Shown: positions 34,388 to 42,844 of the stretch, piece after piece
Position numbering within the stretch: position 1 is the stretch's first letter
How the letters are laid out: each line of letters begins with the position of its first letter
NCBI GenBank assembly: GCA_964502525.1
Contig: CAZCXH010000013.1
Span: forward strand, 1 to 52,852
Direction: 5' to 3'
Source: DATLYB01 sp964502525
GTDB lineage: Bacteria; Bacteroidota; Bacteroidia; Chitinophagales; CAIOSU01
DNA: 52,852 nt
Position numbers and translations under genes: made by a program
Notes under the pieces: model-generated
Databases searched by the model: none
Seen by the model: the letters and a program-made list of their open reading frames with translations, nothing else
What the model was told of the DNA's origin: nothing

Positions 34388-34843
34388 GGGAAAATTTTAC
34401 CGCTAAAATAAAGAGCCTGGCTCAGACTTCCGATTGTCCGATCATTTGTTGTTCCGAAACAAGTGTGAAAAAGGAATTATGATCGGTCCGAAGGACTCCG
34501 GACTCCTTCGGAGGATATACCATTGGGCGCTATTCTGTGCAAGTTCGGAACCTGTTTACCGATAGCATGCATCATCCGGATTCCAACTTTTGCCGAACGT
34601 TGCTGTCCGTGTGGAAATTTCCTCCGCTCAAACCCGCGAGCGTAACGGTTGCCCGCTGACGGGTTTTCCTGCTTCTGTATTGCTGCCTGCAATCTGCTTC
34701 ATCACTACGTCAGCAAATGCCCTGTTACTGTGAATGGTGTGGTGATAGCTATAACGCCCAGCACTGCTACTTGATAATTATGCAAACCCGATTAGAATGC
34801 TAAAGCTGAAACAGCAAGCATTAAACTTTATCCTTAACTCCGG
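34388..34843. other. 450-base gap with strong palindrome, no convincing gene
   Basis: A 26-nt near-palindrome at 34487-34512 has arms TCCGAAGGA and TCCTTCGGA. It could end transcripts from either side. The next 250 bases hold only a minus-strand ORF of 71 codons whose composition (many R, S, P and Q) is like translated repeat DNA. I suspect an interspersed repeat here, but no second copy is in the window. Confidence 0.35.
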
Positions 34844-34851
34844 TATTTTTG
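34844..34851 (+). promoter_or_regulatory. -7 box of the phosphoglucomutase gene
   Basis: TATTTTTG matches TAnnTTTG. It lies 23 bases before the ATG at 34875 and supports that start over an upstream in-frame one. No clear -33 TTG at standard distance. Confidence 0.45.
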
Positions 34852-34874
34852 CACCCACGAAAAAACCAAATCGG

Positions 34875-36275
34875 ATGACACCCATCAAATTCGGCACTGA
34901 CGGTTGGCGCGCAATCATCGCCAGGGATTTCACGGTTGACAATGTAACGCGCGTGGCGGAAGCCACCGCTAAATGGATGAAGGAGCGCAACATGTCACCA
35001 ACTGTTGTGATAGGGCATGATTGCCGCTTTGGCGGTGAGATGTTTGCCAACACGGTGGCGCTGGTGATGTGCCGGCACAACATTAAGGTGAAGCTGGCGA
35101 AAGGATTTGTGTCAACCCCGATGGTGTCGCTGGGGGCAAACGTGTTGGATGCCGACCTGGGGGTTATTATCACCGCGAGCCATAACCCGCCTGACTACAA
35201 TGGTTACAAGCTGAAGGGCGGATTTGGCGGCCCCGCTTCACCTGCCACCATCAGCGAGGTGGAAGAACTTATTCCTGAAAAAGCCCCGCCCGCTGAAGGT
35301 TCTGTAGCAGATTTCACAAAAAAGGGATTGATTGAATATGTTGACCTCGAAACGCTGTACATCGAACATGTAAAAAAGAATTTCGACCTGGACGCCATCC
35401 GAAAGTCGGGGCTGGTGTTGGCTTATGATGCGATGTATGGGGCAGGACAGAATGTGATCCGGAAGATTTTACCCGACTCCATCCTGCTGCATTGCGACTA
35501 CAATCCGTCATTCAAGGGAACAGCCCCGGAACCGCTGGATAAAAACCTGCAGGAACTTTCAAAGCTTATCAAAGAATCAAGCGATGTGGATGCCGGGCTT
35601 GCCACCGATGGCGATGCCGACCGCATCGCAATGTATGATGAAAACGGAAACTATATTGACGCCCACCACATCATCCTGCTGCTGGTGCATTATCTGCATA
35701 AGTATCGCAAGATGATCGGCAAAGTCGTGATAGCGTTTTCTGTTTCCAATAAAGTGAAAAAGATGTGTGAGAAATACGGGCTGGCTTATGAAGTGACAAA
35801 GATCGGGTTCAAATATATCTGTGAAATCATGATGAAAGAAGATGTGCTGGTGGGCGGGGAAGAATCGGGCGGCATTGCAGTGAAGGGGCACATTCCCGAA
35901 CGCGATGGTATCTGGGATGGATTGGTAATACTTGAGTTGATAGCCAAGACGGACAAGTCGCTTACTGATCTGATCAAAGAGGTGTATGATGTCGTGGGAC
36001 CTTTCTCATACGACCGCAACGACCTCCACATCACCGAAGAGCAGAAGGCCAGGATTGTCGCCAAATGCAAAGCCGATGAATACAAGGCTTTCGGCAAAAA
36101 CACCATCACCAATGTGGAGGATATTGACGGCTACAAGTTCTATTTCGGGGAGGATGAAACCGTGATGGTGCGCGCATCAGGCACTGAGCCGGTGCTGCGG
36201 GTGTATGCAGAAGCTCCAACAAAAAAGCGCGTGCAGGAACTGCTGAAGGCGGCAGGAGAAACGCTGATCGCATAA
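34875..36275 (+). CDS. Phosphoglucomutase/phosphomannomutase family enzyme
   Basis: 466 residues from the ATG at 34875 (MTPIKFGTDGW), the normal start of the conserved domain. The phosphoserine loop is TASHNP with Ser102. The metal loop is DGDADR from D245, the sugar-binding loop GGEESGG, and the phosphate-binding loop RASGTEPVLRVY lies near the C-terminus. The enzyme interconverts hexose 6- and 1-phosphates. Together with ManC it could provide GDP-mannose, but glucose specificity is equally possible. It is convergent with the sterol methyltransferase gene, 12 bases apart. Confidence 0.93.
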   Translation: MTPIKFGTDGWRAIIARDFTVDNVTRVAEATAKWMKERNMSPTVVIGHDCRFGGEMFANTVALVMCRHNIKVKLAKGFVSTPMVSLGANVLDADLGVIITASHNPPDYNGYKLKGGFGGPASPATISEVEELIPEKAPPAEGSVADFTKKGLIEYVDLETLYIEHVKKNFDLDAIRKSGLVLAYDAMYGAGQNVIRKILPDSILLHCDYNPSFKGTAPEPLDKNLQELSKLIKESSDVDAGLATDGDADRIAMYDENGNYIDAHHIILLLVHYLHKYRKMIGKVVIAFSVSNKVKKMCEKYGLAYEVTKIGFKYICEIMMKEDVLVGGEESGGIAVKGHIPERDGIWDGLVILELIAKTDKSLTDLIKEVYDVVGPFSYDRNDLHITEEQKARIVAKCKADEYKAFGKNTITNVEDIDGYKFYFGEDETVMVRASGTEPVLRVYAEAPTKKRVQELLKAAGETLIA

Positions 36276-36287
36276 TTTCTCAGAATT

Positions 36288-37307
36288 TCAGTGTTTTTGT
36301 GCCAGGAAAAACAGCATCGGAGTAAAAATCTTTTCCTCCCCGCCCTTCACGAGTGATTCACCGGCAACATTAAGTAGCCTTGCTACTTCAACCGTGCCTT
36401 TCGGTAACACGCGTGCAGCTTCCAAAAGCTGCATCAGGTTTCTCATAAAAAACCTTCCTGCCGGGCTCATCCTGATTAATTGAAGGGAGCGGCTTTCGCC
36501 TTTCAACGGCAGATACCACGGAGTTTCCGGGTCACAGTCTGCAGCCCGGTCGTAACATTCCAGCACTTCGAAGCCCGCCTGTTTCAGGGCGTTTGTTACA
36601 TCAACAGGATAATTCAGGTTCGACAGCGCGTTGCCGATTTGAATACCGTGCTTGATTTCCTGATGTATAGGATTATGGGGCTGAAATTTATCAGTGAGCG
36701 TCCATTCGTATCCCGCAAACAAAGCACAGGGTTTCAGCAGGCGAAAAATTTCTTTGAATAATTCTTCGCGCCTGTCCGCTGCATGACAGGATGCTTCGAT
36801 GGTGTAGGCTTTATCGAATCTTCTGCTTTCAAGAGGAATTTTATACCAGTCGCATTCCACGAAAGCGCAGTTTTCTTCCGGTCCCTCTTTTTTGACAAAC
36901 TGCTTTGCCTTGCTGATTTGATATGCCGAATTGTTGATGCCGGTGATATGCGCTTTTGTTTTCCGGGCAAAGTTGAGCATCGTGCCTCCCACACCGCAGC
37001 CGATGTCGAGACATTTTTCTCCTTCGCGCAGTTGCAGCTTGTCTGCGAGAAAGAATTCATGTTGAACTAATGAATCTTGAAAACTTTGCCCCTTCTTGCG
37101 AACACCGAAATGAAACATGCGTCCCCATGCGTTCAGATAAAAATCGGTGACGAGCGAATAGTATTCATGCGTGAGTTTTGATGCGTTTTTCAGCCGTTCA
37201 TTTATACCTGCCGCATCATTCTCCTTGAATCGCTCAGCATATCCTTTCACGGTTGATTGCACTTCACCGATTTCCACCGATTTCTTCAGCAGTTCCGTGA
37301 TGTTCAT
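36288..37307 (-). CDS. C-24 sterol methyltransferase
   Basis: 339 residues, colinear over its whole length with eukaryotic sterol C-24 methyltransferases (ERG6/SMT1). The four family regions are present: FYLNAWGRMFHF (about 55-66; eukaryotic FYEYGWGxSFHF), the SAM-binding LDIGCGVGG (about 100-108) with TGINNSAYQI, IEASCHAA (about 169-176; eukaryotic IEATCHAP) and YEWTLTD (about 200-206; eukaryotic YEWCMTD). The C-terminus PWYLPLKGE..EIFTPMLFFLAQKH also matches. It would transfer a methyl group from SAM to C-24 of a sterol side chain such as that of cycloartenol. It is the last gene of the squalene/sterol operon. Some residues differ (ASC for ATC; MFHF for SFHF), so activity needs a test. Confidence 0.88.
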   Translation of the reverse strand: MNITELLKKSVEIGEVQSTVKGYAERFKENDAAGINERLKNASKLTHEYYSLVTDFYLNAWGRMFHFGVRKKGQSFQDSLVQHEFFLADKLQLREGEKCLDIGCGVGGTMLNFARKTKAHITGINNSAYQISKAKQFVKKEGPEENCAFVECDWYKIPLESRRFDKAYTIEASCHAADRREELFKEIFRLLKPCALFAGYEWTLTDKFQPHNPIHQEIKHGIQIGNALSNLNYPVDVTNALKQAGFEVLECYDRAADCDPETPWYLPLKGESRSLQLIRMSPAGRFFMRNLMQLLEAARVLPKGTVEVARLLNVAGESLVKGGEEKIFTPMLFFLAQKH

Positions 37308-37424
37308 TTCTGTTTTTATGAAAATTCGAAAAAAATCAATTTACCAGAAGATGATATGCAGCTAAAGCACGGACACGCAAAGCATGTTGAAATTGAAATT
37401 CGATTTTTGCGGCAAAAAAAGTTT

Positions 37425-38924
37425 TCATTCTTCCACAGGCGCTGCCTTCAGCGGTTCGGGACCTTCATTGCCAACGCTCATCGCACCGGCCGGCTTGGAA
37501 TGCGTGCAGGCCGGCTCGCTTGGGAAAACCTGCCGACCATCCAGCTTCCTGCGCTCCACAGCAGGCAATGCCTCGCCTCCCGGCAAACGAGCCGCTGAAG
37601 ATTTCTCTTTCTCCGAATCATTTCTGCCGAAAACATTCCGAGCCATGCGCTTCAATGTTGTATAATAAGATTCCCACAAGGAACCTGAATGCAGGTCGCC
37701 CAACAACTCATCAAAAGACTCGGTCATAGACTGTCTCCACTGCGGGTTGATGTGGACGCTCTTTTCCGCCCATTGGTGGCAGTAGCGGCACGCTTCGCAG
37801 TCGAATTCTTCGCAGCCTGATTTTTCAAACCGCTTCAGAAATCCGTCAAGCGCACGGTTGTCAATATACACGGGGTTGTCGTCCTGGCGGGGATACAGCA
37901 TGGACGCCAGCTTGCCGTATTTCACGATTTGCCGGAATCGCAGCAGGTTCACCTGCGAAGGCTTGAGAAAATATTTGACCATGCGCTTCACCGAAAAGGC
38001 TTCGCGGTCTTTCTTCGTTTTAAAAACAGAAGCTGGGTAAGCATAATTCTGCACCAGGTCGAGCAGGTTGCCGTCATAGCGCTGGCGGTGATAAGCCCGC
38101 ACACGCATCGCCAGCAACTCGGTGGGCGTATTGCGCTCCACGATTTTAAAATTCGTGTAGCCCATGTCCATATAATAATGCAGGTCTTCGGGGCGAATCC
38201 AGTTGGCGCGGATATAGTTCACCGGCTCTTCAAGGCGGTAGGCGTTGCAATACACCGAGCAATAGTCGAGCGGAAACGCCTGCTTGCCGCTGCGTGAGGC
38301 GTTGGAAAGCAGCACGGCATGGTTGGAGGCAATGGCGCAATCCTGACGACACCAGTTGTTGACGATGAGCGAAAGGTCAATGCTCACCGCTTCGCGCATG
38401 GCGCGAAGGATTTTGAACTCGCGGTGAATGGTGGTTTCGGAAATCACCACGCAATCGGCACCGTTGTCTTCCCAGAAGCGCACCTTGCGCGCATTATCCG
38501 TTTCGCGGTGGGCTGAAATCCTGACTTTGAAGTGCGGGTAATTTTTTTTGATTGCCCGCAGGAAAAACAAATTGGACACGGTGATGCTGTCCACCTTGAT
38601 TTCGCTGAGCCAGTCGAGCATTTTGCGCAGCTCGCGCTGCCCTTCCGTAGTGAACTCCACGTTGTTCATGCTCGATGCGTTCAGCAGGTAATTGAATTCA
38701 ATGCCATGATTGTGCGTGTGCTGCACATAGTTTTCCAGCCCCTGCTTGTCCACAGCGGGCAGGTAAAACGAAGGTCTGCCTCCGCCAAAATAATCGGAGG
38801 TGAGCTTGCCGTACACCTCGTAAACGGGATAGCGGGCAAGCTGCGGAAGCAGTTCATTATCGAAATTGCAGGCAACGGAAAACCTTACAGGGCGCGCTTG
38901 GGACGAGTGATTGCTGATTTGCAT
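37425..38924 (-). CDS. U32-family protein, UbiU/UbiV-like candidate Fe-S enzyme
   Basis: 499 residues. The N-terminal two thirds follow the U32 pattern (FNYLLNASSMNN, KVRISAHRETDNARKVRFWEDNGADCVVIS, NNWCRQDCAIASNH, YCSVYC). Four cysteines in two C-x3-C pairs (192, 196, 222, 226) and a further cluster near 371-382 (CEEFDCEACRYC) could hold an Fe-S centre. UbiU and UbiV are members that take part in oxygen-independent hydroxylation during ubiquinone synthesis. No protease evidence. The last about 70 residues are low-complexity and may be dispensable. Its place between a prenyl synthase and a sterol methyltransferase gene points to a role in terpenoid modification; the reaction is unknown. Confidence 0.72.
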   Translation of the reverse strand: MQISNHSSQARPVRFSVACNFDNELLPQLARYPVYEVYGKLTSDYFGGGRPSFYLPAVDKQGLENYVQHTHNHGIEFNYLLNASSMNNVEFTTEGQRELRKMLDWLSEIKVDSITVSNLFFLRAIKKNYPHFKVRISAHRETDNARKVRFWEDNGADCVVISETTIHREFKILRAMREAVSIDLSLIVNNWCRQDCAIASNHAVLLSNASRSGKQAFPLDYCSVYCNAYRLEEPVNYIRANWIRPEDLHYYMDMGYTNFKIVERNTPTELLAMRVRAYHRQRYDGNLLDLVQNYAYPASVFKTKKDREAFSVKRMVKYFLKPSQVNLLRFRQIVKYGKLASMLYPRQDDNPVYIDNRALDGFLKRFEKSGCEEFDCEACRYCHQWAEKSVHINPQWRQSMTESFDELLGDLHSGSLWESYYTTLKRMARNVFGRNDSEKEKSSAARLPGGEALPAVERRKLDGRQVFPSEPACTHSKPAGAMSVGNEGPEPLKAAPVEE

Positions 38925-38962
38925 TGTGATTTTTAAATTATAATTTTATTGTATTGCCAATT

Positions 38963-40027
38963 TCATATTGTATAAAGAGGACGCTCAATTTTAATGTTCG
39001 TAGGCTGACCAATGAAAGCTGCCAGCTCTGATAATGCAGCAACATAAGCGGAAGCGGGCAGCGCCTGCAGTGCCTGCTGAGCCTCATCTATCAACACAGA
39101 TAAGATTCGCTGCGCATACCTGAAGGAGCCGGCTTGCAGCATGATATCAATGGCTTCATGAACGGCTTCCATCGAAACCGGCTGATTGCCAGATGTAATT
39201 TCCTCAAGCCTTCTTTTTTTTGCAGGAGCCGAATGAGCGAGCGCATTGAGCAGCAGCAGGGTTTTCTTTCCTTCGCGGATGTCGCCTGCAAAATCTTTTC
39301 CCGTTTCCTCCTTATCTCCGGTTAAATCGAGCACGTCATCTTTTATCTGGAACGCCAGACCGATTTTTTCGCCATACTTCTCAAGGGCATGGATATGTGT
39401 GTGGTTAGCGGTTCCGAGCATTGCTCCGGTTTTTGCCGCGCAGGTTATCAGCGCGCCTGTTTTCTTTTTTATCATTTCAAAATAATCTGCCTCCGCCACA
39501 TCCTTGCGTGATTCAAATTCGATGTCGAGCAATTCTCCGTCAATCAATTCGAGATTCGTTTCTGCAATACATTCAAGCACTTTGCTGATGGATTCTGCAC
39601 CAAAGCCGCTTCGCGCAATGAGCAGATAAACAAGATTGCTCATCGCATCACCGGTGAGAATCGCGGTGTTTGTATTCCACTTCTCATGCACGGTGGCAAC
39701 GCCTCTGCGTGTCATGCTCTTATCAATAATGTCATCATGCACCAGCGACCAGTTGTGAATCAGCTCCATCGCGGCTGCTATGGTTAGGATTTTATCGGTA
39801 TCGTTTCCTCCAACAGCTTTGTAAGCAGTGGTAACTAACGATGAGCGAAGCATTTTTCCGCCTGCTGAAAACAGATGTGCGGAAGTTTTGCGGATTGTGA
39901 TATTTCCGATATGCTCAATGCTTTCATGGATTCGGTCTGCGATTTTTTTCTTGTCTTCAAAAAAAAGGGAAAGTGCGCTCAGCGCTGGAGTGCCGTTTTT
40001 TGAGAAGGATAAGGTTTCAGTTTGCAT
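38963..40027 (-). CDS. Polyprenyl diphosphate synthase (farnesyl/geranylgeranyl type)
   Basis: 354 residues. The first aspartate-rich motif is DDIID (about 97-101, in HDDIIDKSMTRRG) and the second is KDDVLD (about 227-232, in QIKDDVLDLTGD); with GGKMLR near residue 50 these make a complete trans-isoprenyl diphosphate synthase. It would make farnesyl diphosphate for the squalene synthase encoded two genes upstream. Chain length cannot be decided from the sequence. The start overlaps the end of the squalene epoxidase gene by 11 bases, showing translational coupling. Confidence 0.9.
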   Translation of the reverse strand: MQTETLSFSKNGTPALSALSLFFEDKKKIADRIHESIEHIGNITIRKTSAHLFSAGGKMLRSSLVTTAYKAVGGNDTDKILTIAAAMELIHNWSLVHDDIIDKSMTRRGVATVHEKWNTNTAILTGDAMSNLVYLLIARSGFGAESISKVLECIAETNLELIDGELLDIEFESRKDVAEADYFEMIKKKTGALITCAAKTGAMLGTANHTHIHALEKYGEKIGLAFQIKDDVLDLTGDKEETGKDFAGDIREGKKTLLLLNALAHSAPAKKRRLEEITSGNQPVSMEAVHEAIDIMLQAGSFRYAQRILSVLIDEAQQALQALPASAYVAALSELAAFIGQPTNIKIERPLYTI

Positions 40028-41516
40028 GGTTGGAGATTTTATTTGAATGTTTGTTGTTATTTGAATGCCGTGGCGGAAAAATCCACCGCGATGATTGTAT
40101 CATCCACCGCAGCATTGCGGACGGACGCTCATTCATCAATAGCGGAGCAATAATCTGTACGGCTTTTCTGAAAAGATTGTAGGCACGCGCCACTCTGGCG
40201 GGCGTTGGGAATGGGCGTAACAAATTTCCGGCACCGACCATAGCTACCGAGAAAAATTTTCGGATAAGCAGTTCCCTGTCTCGTGAAACCGCGGAGAGAA
40301 TCGAGACAGGCGCCTCCACGTAGCCATTTCCCTTCTTCAAATATGCATAACACGCTTCTCTCAAATCAGGCTCACTCATCACTTCATACAGCGCGTCAGC
40401 CAGAATGTTGATGGTGGCGTTGGAAAAATGCCGTCTGTGATAAAATTCATTCACAGCCTTGTTGACTGCCGGGGATGATTTTAAATTACCGGCTTCAAGA
40501 AGCAGGTTGCCCAAAAGTTGTACATCAGTAAGAGCAACCGTCATGCCACCACCGGTGAGCGGGTGGCGCATGTTGAGCGAATCACCAAGCAGCACAACGC
40601 CCGGTTTTCTCACCGGCTTTGAAGCAATCAGCATGTTGGGCATCGCCATGAATTTATCCTCGCGGATGGCGTTTAAAAATGCAGGACGCATCCCCTCCGG
40701 CATCTGCCGGTAAACAATTTTATTCAGGTAATGTGAAAGCTGTTCGTTCTTTTTCGGGGGCTGCTCACCGGGAAAATCAATCAGCACCCGTGTTTCCGTT
40801 GATGAAACAGGATAGCTGAGAAACGGTGACGTACCGCCCAGGAAAACATGACCGTGATTCGGATAGGGCAGCTCGCAATTTTTCAGCAGCAAGCCCAGCA
40901 TGAATCCTTTCACCTGCTTTTGGCTACCGTTCAGCGCTTCGCGGAACTTTGAAAATCCGCCATCGCAAATCACCGTCAGGTGTGCGCGGACAATTTTTTC
41001 TTTGCCATCTTCCTTTGACAGATATTTAACACCTGTAACCGCGTCACCACCTTTGCTTTCAAGCAATTCGTGCACAGAACCTTCAATTAAAGTCACCAAA
41101 GGAATTTCCCGCAGGCTGCTGCGAAGTTTTGAAATAAATTTTCCGTAGCGGAATCCTCTTCCCGTCAGCCGGCAACCATTCATTTCGGGGTAAGGAATTC
41201 TGAAATGACTGCCGTTATTAAATAAGGCGTAACCGTCAATCTGCTGCGCATCAAATCCGTTCAATATGTCAGTATAGCCAAGCTCTTGCAGTTTCATTAC
41301 CCCTCCGGGCTGCAGCAGTTCCCCGATAATTTTTTCCGGCTCTGAAAAATCACGCTCGATAACCGCCACGTTGATTCCCTGCTTTCCGAGATACCATGCC
41401 AGCGATGCGCCCGCAACACCGGCACCTGCAATCACCACATCGTAAACAGAATCGGATAAAACCGGAGTGGGCTTAATTTTTTTACTAACAACAGGTTGAA
41501 CGGTTGAACCGACCAT
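40017..41516 (-). CDS. Squalene monooxygenase (squalene epoxidase)
   Basis: 499 residues. FAD motif GAGVAG at 31-36 (DVVIAGAGVAGASLAW), then IGELLQPGG, a signature of squalene epoxidases, and GDSLNMRHPLTGGGMTVAL (about 309-327), the second FAD region with the characteristic NMRHPLTGGGM. PNMLIASKP and SYPVSSTETRVLIDFPG are also family-like. It would oxidise squalene with O2 to 2,3-oxidosqualene, the substrate of the cyclase. Eukaryotic homologues have an N-terminal membrane helix; here a short polar leader replaces it. The gene starts five bases after the squalene synthase stop. Confidence 0.92.
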   Translation of the reverse strand: MVGSTVQPVVSKKIKPTPVLSDSVYDVVIAGAGVAGASLAWYLGKQGINVAVIERDFSEPEKIIGELLQPGGVMKLQELGYTDILNGFDAQQIDGYALFNNGSHFRIPYPEMNGCRLTGRGFRYGKFISKLRSSLREIPLVTLIEGSVHELLESKGGDAVTGVKYLSKEDGKEKIVRAHLTVICDGGFSKFREALNGSQKQVKGFMLGLLLKNCELPYPNHGHVFLGGTSPFLSYPVSSTETRVLIDFPGEQPPKKNEQLSHYLNKIVYRQMPEGMRPAFLNAIREDKFMAMPNMLIASKPVRKPGVVLLGDSLNMRHPLTGGGMTVALTDVQLLGNLLLEAGNLKSSPAVNKAVNEFYHRRHFSNATINILADALYEVMSEPDLREACYAYLKKGNGYVEAPVSILSAVSRDRELLIRKFFSVAMVGAGNLLRPFPTPARVARAYNLFRKAVQIIAPLLMNERPSAMLRWMIQSSRWIFPPRHSNNNKHSNKISNHAN

Positions 41517-41521
41517 GACTT

Positions 41522-42697
41522 TCAGTTAAATGCTTGTTGAAAAGAGTCCGCCATTCGTTTTTTGTTGCCTATTCTGAAAATCTGAAACAACCGTTCCAGC
41601 AAATCATCACTGTTCGGGTCGCTGCTATTCAGCCTGCTCAGAATATCCCGCGCAAAAAAGCGGAAGTAACTCCGGAGCGATTCGAAGTCATTTACATCCA
41701 TCATCAGCTTGGCGGTGAGCCCCTTTCTGATTTTGACGACTCCGGTAAAAACGTTCGGATTGTTGTAAACCTTTGCCAGCGTGGCAATCGCCATCACCTG
41801 CGGAATAGCGCAAAAACGAAACACATCGGGATGGCGCAATTGCCGGATGTAATTGAGGCAATCCGGAACGTGCTGCAAAGCATCACCCACCAAATGATTC
41901 AGGCAAGCCAGCGAATAGAGCGAGCCGGGCACATGCTGAAAATCATCAAAGCTGCCCGCATATTTTTTCCAGACTTCTTCAGGCCAGAATATCCTGCCTG
42001 CAATCAAATCTTCGTGATAATCACGAACGATGTTGGTTTTCTGCAGGAAAAGCCCCATTGCGTTGGACAACTCCGGCTGCCGGCACAAAGCCGGATTTTC
42101 AATTTCGGAAACGGCAAAAAGCTCTGACAAACCGATGCCGACCAAACCGGCTACGTAGTGGCAGTACAAATCATAATCTTCAACCGTTTTGATGGAGCGT
42201 TCTGAAAATTCAGCCATCCCCGCGCCCATCTTTCTGCAGACGTCCGTGATGACGGACTGATATTTCCTGTCGAGAAACTGAAAGGCACGCGCGACTTTGC
42301 CATAGTTGGCAAGCAGTGCGCGGTAGTCTTCCGAGTCGCCTACGCCTTTGAGATTCCAATCGGATTCAAGATTTTTTGCGTAAAAATTTTTCAGCAGCGG
42401 AATTTTTTCCTGATGGGGAAACGCTGCGTCATCCTCAATGGAATCCAGTCCGCGCAACACGAGATAGAAGATGCAAACCGGGTCGCGCAGTTCATCGGGC
42501 AACTGCCGGATGACGGTTGCAAACGAGCGCGACACTTTATTCAACGCGGCATAACAAAATTCGAGGTCGCTCACATTTTCCGCGATATAACTCAACGGCT
42601 CCCTCACCTCTGCGCTGCCCCAACCGGACAACTTCATTTTTACCATCGCGGAGATTTCGGAGGGGTGGTAGGCGGATTGCATGAGTTCGCGAATCAT
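41522..42697 (-). CDS. Squalene synthase (farnesyl-diphosphate farnesyltransferase), eukaryote-like
   Basis: 391 residues. Conserved regions of the ERG9/FDFT1 type are all present: FCYAALNKVSRSFATVI, LVLRGLDSIEDD (first aspartate-rich motif, about 84-90), YCHYVAGLVGIGLSELF and QKTNIVRDYHEDLIAGRIFWPEEVW (second aspartate-rich motif, about 219-231). It condenses two farnesyl diphosphates to squalene with NADPH. It lacks the C-terminal membrane anchor of eukaryotic enzymes. The sequence is much closer in style to eukaryotic SQS than to the bacterial HpnC/HpnD/HpnE route. First gene of the tight sterol operon, 147 bases after the regulator gene. Confidence 0.93.
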   Translation of the reverse strand: MIRELMQSAYHPSEISAMVKMKLSGWGSAEVREPLSYIAENVSDLEFCYAALNKVSRSFATVIRQLPDELRDPVCIFYLVLRGLDSIEDDAAFPHQEKIPLLKNFYAKNLESDWNLKGVGDSEDYRALLANYGKVARAFQFLDRKYQSVITDVCRKMGAGMAEFSERSIKTVEDYDLYCHYVAGLVGIGLSELFAVSEIENPALCRQPELSNAMGLFLQKTNIVRDYHEDLIAGRIFWPEEVWKKYAGSFDDFQHVPGSLYSLACLNHLVGDALQHVPDCLNYIRQLRHPDVFRFCAIPQVMAIATLAKVYNNPNVFTGVVKIRKGLTAKLMMDVNDFESLRSYFRFFARDILSRLNSSDPNSDDLLERLFQIFRIGNKKRMADSFQQAFN

Positions 42698-42844
42698 AAT
42701 GCAGGTTTAAAAGATTCGCGCAAAAAAAGGATGTTGATTCAGTAAAAGTGTCCTGCTAAATTTTTCCGGAAGTAAAAGAGGTGCGGAATATTTTTCTGCA
42801 CTGCAGCACTCTGAAAATTTGCACTTGCGACTACGCCTTAATGA

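Noticed and set aside
34477..34692. 71-codon minus-strand ORF before the phosphoglucomutase gene
   Set aside because: Biased composition (R, S, P, Q), no start context and a palindrome inside; more like repeat DNA than a gene.
36288..37307. Cyclopropane fatty acid synthase or generic methyltransferase
   Set aside because: Full-length colinearity with SMT1/ERG6, including the sterol regions FHF, IEASCHA and YEW..TD and the C-terminal EIFTPM, is specific to sterol methyltransferases.
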